From the NCBI GenBank assembly GCA_026125925.1, contig JAHCKF010000116.1, positions 1 through 9,128 on the forward strand: a DNA stretch of 9,128 nt, written 5' to 3'. The translations under genes and the position numbers were made by a program. This DNA is from Pseudolabrys sp. (GTDB taxonomy: Bacteria; Pseudomonadota; Alphaproteobacteria; Rhizobiales; Xanthobacteraceae). The notes under the pieces were generated by a model, which was given only the letters and a program-made list of their open reading frames with translations, searched no databases and was not told where the DNA came from. Positions 6,081 to 9,128 of the stretch are shown here, piece by piece. Every line of letters starts with the position of its first letter. The stretch's first letter is position 1.

Positions 6081-7040
6081 TCAGGACGATTGATTGCTTT
6101 GGCGCCGCCGCACGAACGGCTTGATCAGCGCCGGGAACAGATAGATCGGAAACTGCACCAGCGCGAAATAGAACCAGGCCTGGTCGGGCAGGGCGGTGCC
6201 GATCGCGGCCATGATGGTGCCGAGATTGCGGAAGCCGGCGAGCATGCCGACCACCGTGCCAATGCCGAAGCCGGCGCGCATGAAGACCAGCGCGCTGATG
6301 CCGAACATCGCCGCCGCGAGCAGGATGGCGATGCCGAGCAGCATGGCGGCGCCGAGCGGATCGGCGATGACGTGGCGCGGCACGCCGTCCATGGCGGCAA
6401 TGGCGAAGATGAAGACCGCGAGCACGTTGAGGCCGTCGATGGTTTCCTTGTTCGCCTCGATGCGCGCCTGTCCGGCGACGCGGCGGATCGCCATGGCGAC
6501 GAGGCCCGACACCAGCAGAAACACCAGCAGCTTGATGCCGAGGTCGAGCGGCGAGATCAGCGACGTGCCGAGAAAGAGTGTGCTGACGGCGACGGTGGTC
6601 ACCGGCGACAGCATGTTGCAGAGGATGACCGACACCATGGTGAAGGCGATGTCGAGCCCGAGCAGCGCGGCGAAAGCGGCCGACGACACGATCGGCGCGA
6701 TCGCCACATGCAGGATCATGATGGTGTAGAGGTCGGGCGCCAGCTTCGGCAGGCCGATCAGGTTGAGCGCGCCGCCGGCGAGGACCGGGGCCGCGATCAT
6801 GGCCCAGAGCGAGGCGACGATGGCGAGGCCCGGCGCGCGCACCACCTGACGCAGTTTTTCCGGCTCGGTGCGCAGATAGGAGAACACCAGCAGCACGAAG
6901 ACGGTTTCGGCGAGGTGGGGCTTCACATAGGCCGCCAGCGGCGGCACCGCGATGCTGAGGAAAATCGCGACGACGAGCCCCGTCGTGCCCTGCCGGCCAA
7001 TCCAGGCGAGCGCGGCCAAGGGCAAGCGCAGAAATGGCAT
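6081..7040 (-). CDS. BASS-like (bile acid:Na+ symporter superfamily) membrane transporter
   Basis: A 319-residue integral membrane protein with about nine or ten hydrophobic segments (roughly 15-38, 43-56, 71-96, 104-127, 130-158, 166-186, 203-217, 229-253, 258-282 and 287-305). The pattern, length and the GFRNLGTIMAA segment (269-279), which resembles the conserved 'G.RN.GLA.A' region of BASS/BART-type carriers, point to a sodium-coupled solute symporter of the inner membrane. The substrate cannot be read from the sequence. GGGAG (7055-7051), 10 nt before the ATG at 7040-7038, supports the start. It is divergent from the DadA-like oxidoreductase at 7169, which could hint at an organic or amino acid substrate (inference). 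It could also belong to a sister family of BASS. Confidence 0.72.
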   Translation of the reverse strand: MPFLRLPLAALAWIGRQGTTGLVVAIFLSIAVPPLAAYVKPHLAETVFVLLVFSYLRTEPEKLRQVVRAPGLAIVASLWAMIAAPVLAGGALNLIGLPKLAPDLYTIMILHVAIAPIVSSAAFAALLGLDIAFTMVSVILCNMLSPVTTVAVSTLFLGTSLISPLDLGIKLLVFLLVSGLVAMAIRRVAGQARIEANKETIDGLNVLAVFIFAIAAMDGVPRHVIADPLGAAMLLGIAILLAAAMFGISALVFMRAGFGIGTVVGMLAGFRNLGTIMAAIGTALPDQAWFYFALVQFPIYLFPALIKPFVRRRQSNQSS

Positions 7041-7168
7041 ATCAGACGAACTCCCGGCGTAGTCTGCCTAGATAGCGCGGCGTCGCAACTTGATCCATAT
7101 TCGCCGCGGCAGATCCCGGTTGCCCGTGCCGGGGTTGAATTGAAGGGCGGAAAAGGCCAGCAAGCATC
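7041..7168. other. Divergent intergenic region, transporter / oxidoreductase
   Basis: This 128-base gap must contain the start regions of both divergent genes. It holds the GGGAG ribosome binding site of the transporter at 7055-7051 and a weak AAAAGG (7151-7156) 12 nt before the oxidoreductase ATG. No clear promoter boxes or operator repeat were found. Confidence 0.4.
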
Positions 7169-8416
7169 ATGGCACGCACCGACGTGATCGTTCTCGGCGC
7201 CGGCATCGTCGGCACTTCCATCGCCCTGCAACTCGTCAAGCGCAACATGGCGGTGGCGCTGATCGACCGCGCCGCGCCGGGCGAGCAGACGTCCTACGGC
7301 AATTCCGGGGTTATCGAGGGCTCGACCATCCTGCCGCCGGCGTTTCCGGCGAGCTTGGGCGCGCTGATGCGCGTGGCGTTCAAGCAGGGCAGTGACGCCA
7401 ATTATCACCTGAGCTTTCTGCCGTGGGTCGCGCCGTGGCTGATGAAGTTCCGTGCCGCCTCGCGGCCGGCGGCGATCATGGAAACGGCGCGCATCAACCG
7501 GCCGCTGTTTGCCCGTGCCATACCCGAGCACGAGGCGCTGATGCTGGAATCCGGCGCGACGCAGTATTTGCGTCGCAACGGCTGGATCAAGCTGTACCGC
7601 GACGATGCGGCATTCGCGGCCTTGCGCAAGGAGCTCGATCTGGCGCGCGAATTCGGCGTTCCGGTCGAAACCCTGGATGCCGACGGCGCGCGGGCGCTCG
7701 AGCCGTCGCTCAACAAGGTGTTCAGGCACGCGACCTACTGGCCGGCGGCGGTGAGCCTGAGCGATCCGCTGGCCGTGACGCAGGCTTACGCGGCGCGTTT
7801 TGCCACGCTCGGTGGCATCACGCTCAAGGGCGATGCGCTCAGCCTGCATCGCTCCGGCAATGGCTGGCGGGTCGAAACCGCGGAAGGCCCGATCGACGCG
7901 CCGGAGGTCGTCGTGGCGCTGGGACCGTGGGCGCCCGACCTGCTGGCGCCGCTCGGCCTCAAACTGCCGATGGGCTTCAAGCGCGGCTATCACCGGCACT
8001 TCAAGACCGAAGACAGTGCGCCGCTGACGCGGCCGGTGGTCGATGTCGCCAACGGCTATCTGGTCACGCCGATGCGGCAGGGCATCCGCGTCACCACCGG
8101 TGCGGAGTTCGCGGCGCGCGATGCGGCGGCAACGCCGGCCCAGTTCGACCGCCTCATGCCGAAGCTGCAAGAACTCTACAAGATTGGCTCGCGCGCCGAG
8201 GACCGCACCTGGCTCGGTTCGCGGCCGTGCTTCCCGGATTCGCGGCCGGTCATCGGCCGCGCGCCGGGACAGAAGGGCCTATGGCTGGCGATCGGTCACG
8301 CGCACTGGGGCCTGACGCTCGGCCCCGTCACCGGGCGCCTTATCGGCGAGATGATGAGCGGCGAGACGCCGTTCCTCGATCCGAAGGGTTTCGCCGCCGA
8401 GCGCTTTACTGGCTAG
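7169..8416 (+). CDS. FAD-dependent oxidoreductase, D-amino acid dehydrogenase-like (DAO family)
   Basis: A 415-residue flavoenzyme that probably oxidises an amino or imino acid to the keto acid, passing electrons to the respiratory chain. VIVLGAGIVGTS (6-17) is the FAD-binding Rossmann G-x-G-x-x-G, with an acidic residue at D33 for the adenosine ribose. TSYGNSGVI (41-49) resembles the TS..N.G segment near the flavin in DadA. ALEP (176-179) and the C-terminal WLGSRPCFPDSRPVIG (348-363) followed by IGHAHWGLTLGP (375-386) match DadA/GlyOx-type enzymes. Length is normal for DadA (about 415-435). The substrate is uncertain: D-amino acids are the first guess, but sarcosine- or proline-type substrates are possible, and no dadX partner is nearby. 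The start has only a weak ribosome binding site. Its TAG stop overlaps the TAG stop of the KTSC gene on the other strand. Confidence 0.87.
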   Translation: MARTDVIVLGAGIVGTSIALQLVKRNMAVALIDRAAPGEQTSYGNSGVIEGSTILPPAFPASLGALMRVAFKQGSDANYHLSFLPWVAPWLMKFRAASRPAAIMETARINRPLFARAIPEHEALMLESGATQYLRRNGWIKLYRDDAAFAALRKELDLAREFGVPVETLDADGARALEPSLNKVFRHATYWPAAVSLSDPLAVTQAYAARFATLGGITLKGDALSLHRSGNGWRVETAEGPIDAPEVVVALGPWAPDLLAPLGLKLPMGFKRGYHRHFKTEDSAPLTRPVVDVANGYLVTPMRQGIRVTTGAEFAARDAAATPAQFDRLMPKLQELYKIGSRAEDRTWLGSRPCFPDSRPVIGRAPGQKGLWLAIGHAHWGLTLGPVTGRLIGEMMSGETPFLDPKGFAAERFTG

Positions 8417-8616
8417 GCCGCCTTGATCTCGCGGCAGTGATAGCGGTCGCGGACGAATTTGTTGAAATACGTGCCCTTGGACCGCGACGCGCGAAACGCT
8501 GCGGCGACCGACGGCGGCACCAGGTAGTATTCATACACGCGGCCGCTGACGAACGTCACCGTGAGACGGCTGTGTTCGCTGTCGTAGGCGAAGGTCTGGA
8601 TGACGCTCGAAGGCAT
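8413..8616 (-). CDS. KTSC domain protein
   Basis: A 67-residue protein that is essentially one KTSC domain (named for the C-terminus of some lysyl-tRNA synthetases, but often found alone). Visible pattern: S-x-V-I-x-T-F-A-Y-D (4-11), LTVTFVSGRVYEY (18-30), the VP pair (33-34) and ASRSKGTYFNKFVRDRY (43-59), which match the domain's 'Y...L...F..G..Y.Y..VP......A.SKG.YFN..IR..Y' pattern. The biochemical role is unknown. It lies 38 bases downstream of the P1 peptidase on the same strand and is probably cotranscribed. AAGG 12 nt upstream is a poor ribosome binding site. It ends in the tetranucleotide CTAG shared with the convergent oxidoreductase gene. Confidence 0.85.
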   Translation of the reverse strand: MPSSVIQTFAYDSEHSRLTVTFVSGRVYEYYLVPPSVAAAFRASRSKGTYFNKFVRDRYHCREIKAA

Positions 8617-8654
8617 GTCCGGGAAACGCCTTGGCCGCCGATAAAGTTTCAGGT

Positions 8655-9128
8655 TCAGCCGAACCGGTCACGCCAGGCCGGTAGGGCGCCCGGGAAGGGC
8701 AGGGCCTTGGCCTCGTAGACGCCGCGCGCCGCGGCTCGCGCCATGACATTGGCGGCGACCATGCCAAGCTCGGCGAGACCGTAGAAGGGGTCGGCGAGTT
8801 TCTTCTTGCCGGTCGCCGCCGCAAACACGACATCGCCGTCGAGCGGCGTGTGCACCGGATAGATGGCGCGCGCCAGGCCGTCCTGCGCCATGACGGCGAG
8901 GCGGTTGCATTGTGCCTTATTGAGTTTCGCATCGGTCGCGATCAGCGCGATCGTGGTGTTCTCCTGCGGCCCGCCCTTGGCGCGGATGGCGAGGTCGCTG
9001 CGCTTGACCTGCGGCGGCATGCCGCGCCCGCCGAACTCCGCGTTCTGCTCGAACGGCGCCGCCCAGAAATGCGGGCCGTCGCCGACCACAGCGGTGCCGA
9101 CGGCATTGATGACGACGATGGCGCCGAC
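8655..9128 (-). CDS. P1 family peptidase (DmpA/NylC-like), C-terminal part, cut by window edge
   Basis: 157 C-terminal residues of an Ntn-type self-processing hydrolase; the reading frame is open to the right edge. The fragment begins VGAIVVINAVG, typical of the end of the alpha chain, and contains GPHFWAAP (18-25). The motif ENTTIALIATDAKL (56-69) holds the expected autocleavage point, N57|T58, where T58 (codon 8957-8955) becomes the N-terminal nucleophile of the beta chain; NylC and relatives have the same N-T-T arrangement. The beta chain continues with DGDVVFAAATG (97-107) and the end region PFYGLAELGMVAANVMARA (114-132). Family enzymes hydrolyse N-terminal amino acids, beta-peptides or nylon-type oligomers; the substrate here is unknown. 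Full members are about 320-380 residues, so roughly half is missing. The KTSC gene follows 38 bases downstream. Confidence 0.9.
   Translation of the reverse strand, partial: VGAIVVINAVGTAVVGDGPHFWAAPFEQNAEFGGRGMPPQVKRSDLAIRAKGGPQENTTIALIATDAKLNKAQCNRLAVMAQDGLARAIYPVHTPLDGDVVFAAATGKKKLADPFYGLAELGMVAANVMARAAARGVYEAKALPFPGALPAWRDRFG

Noticed and set aside
6060..7187. A 375-codon open frame on the plus strand opposite the transporter
   Set aside because: Highly charged Asp/Glu/Arg/His sequence typical of the antisense of a membrane protein; the opposite strand gives a clean multi-helix transporter.
6923..8170. A 415-codon open frame on the minus strand opposite the oxidoreductase
   Set aside because: Arg/His-rich composition without domain motifs; it mirrors the oxidoreductase coding strand and overlaps the transporter. 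Long antisense frames are expected in GC-rich DNA.

Overview
The window looks like chromosomal DNA from a GC-rich alphaproteobacterium, probably of the order Hyphomicrobiales (the Bradyrhizobium / Rhodopseudomonas / Pseudolabrys side). This rests on high GC (42 of 60 bases in a sampled purB line), the style of the housekeeping proteins, an inverted pair of short REP-like palindromes between rpe and purB whose chance translation reads 'MAGLDPAIP', and small secreted SH3b proteins with Gly/His-rich tails. No organism-level assignment can be proven without a search.

Layout, left to right. (1) 1-728, minus strand: murI, glutamate racemase, cut by the window edge at its 3' end. (2) 896-1309 and 1478-1954, plus strand: two tandem paralogous secreted proteins, each a signal peptide, one bacterial SH3 domain with a conserved cysteine pair and a Gly/His-rich tail. 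Each is followed by a terminator-like hairpin. (3) 2116-2853, minus strand: an AT-rich gene of unknown function that starts three bases after the purB stop and carries an RNKMAFH (Rx5H) motif like that of HEPN ribonucleases. This is the most unusual gene of the window. (4) 2857-4164 and 4303-4980, minus strand: purB (adenylosuccinate lyase) and rpe (ribulose-phosphate 3-epimerase), separated by the REP pair. (5) 5228-6028, plus strand: an EF-hand protein with two canonical calcium loops and low-complexity flanks. (6) 6081-7040, minus strand: a BASS-like membrane transporter, divergent from (7) 7169-8416, plus strand: a DadA-like FAD-dependent amino acid oxidoreductase. (8) 8413-8616 and 8655-9128, minus strand: a small KTSC-domain protein and, upstream of it, the C-terminal part of a P1-family (DmpA/NylC-like) self-processing peptidase that runs off the right edge.

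How they fit together. murI feeds D-glutamate to peptidoglycan synthesis, purB serves purine and AMP synthesis, and rpe serves the pentose phosphate / Calvin pathways; these are ordinary core genes. The SH3b pair probably acts in the periplasm or at the wall, but nothing ties it functionally to murI. The transporter/oxidoreductase pair and the P1 peptidase suggest handling of amino acids or peptides, but that link is inferred from position only. No CRISPR array, transposase, rRNA or tRNA was seen. No stretch longer than 300 bases lacks a gene; the longest gap, 4981-5227, holds a ribosome binding site for each flanking gene and an inverted repeat. I do not see a multi-gene novel system: the main lead is the single HEPN-like gene behind purB.
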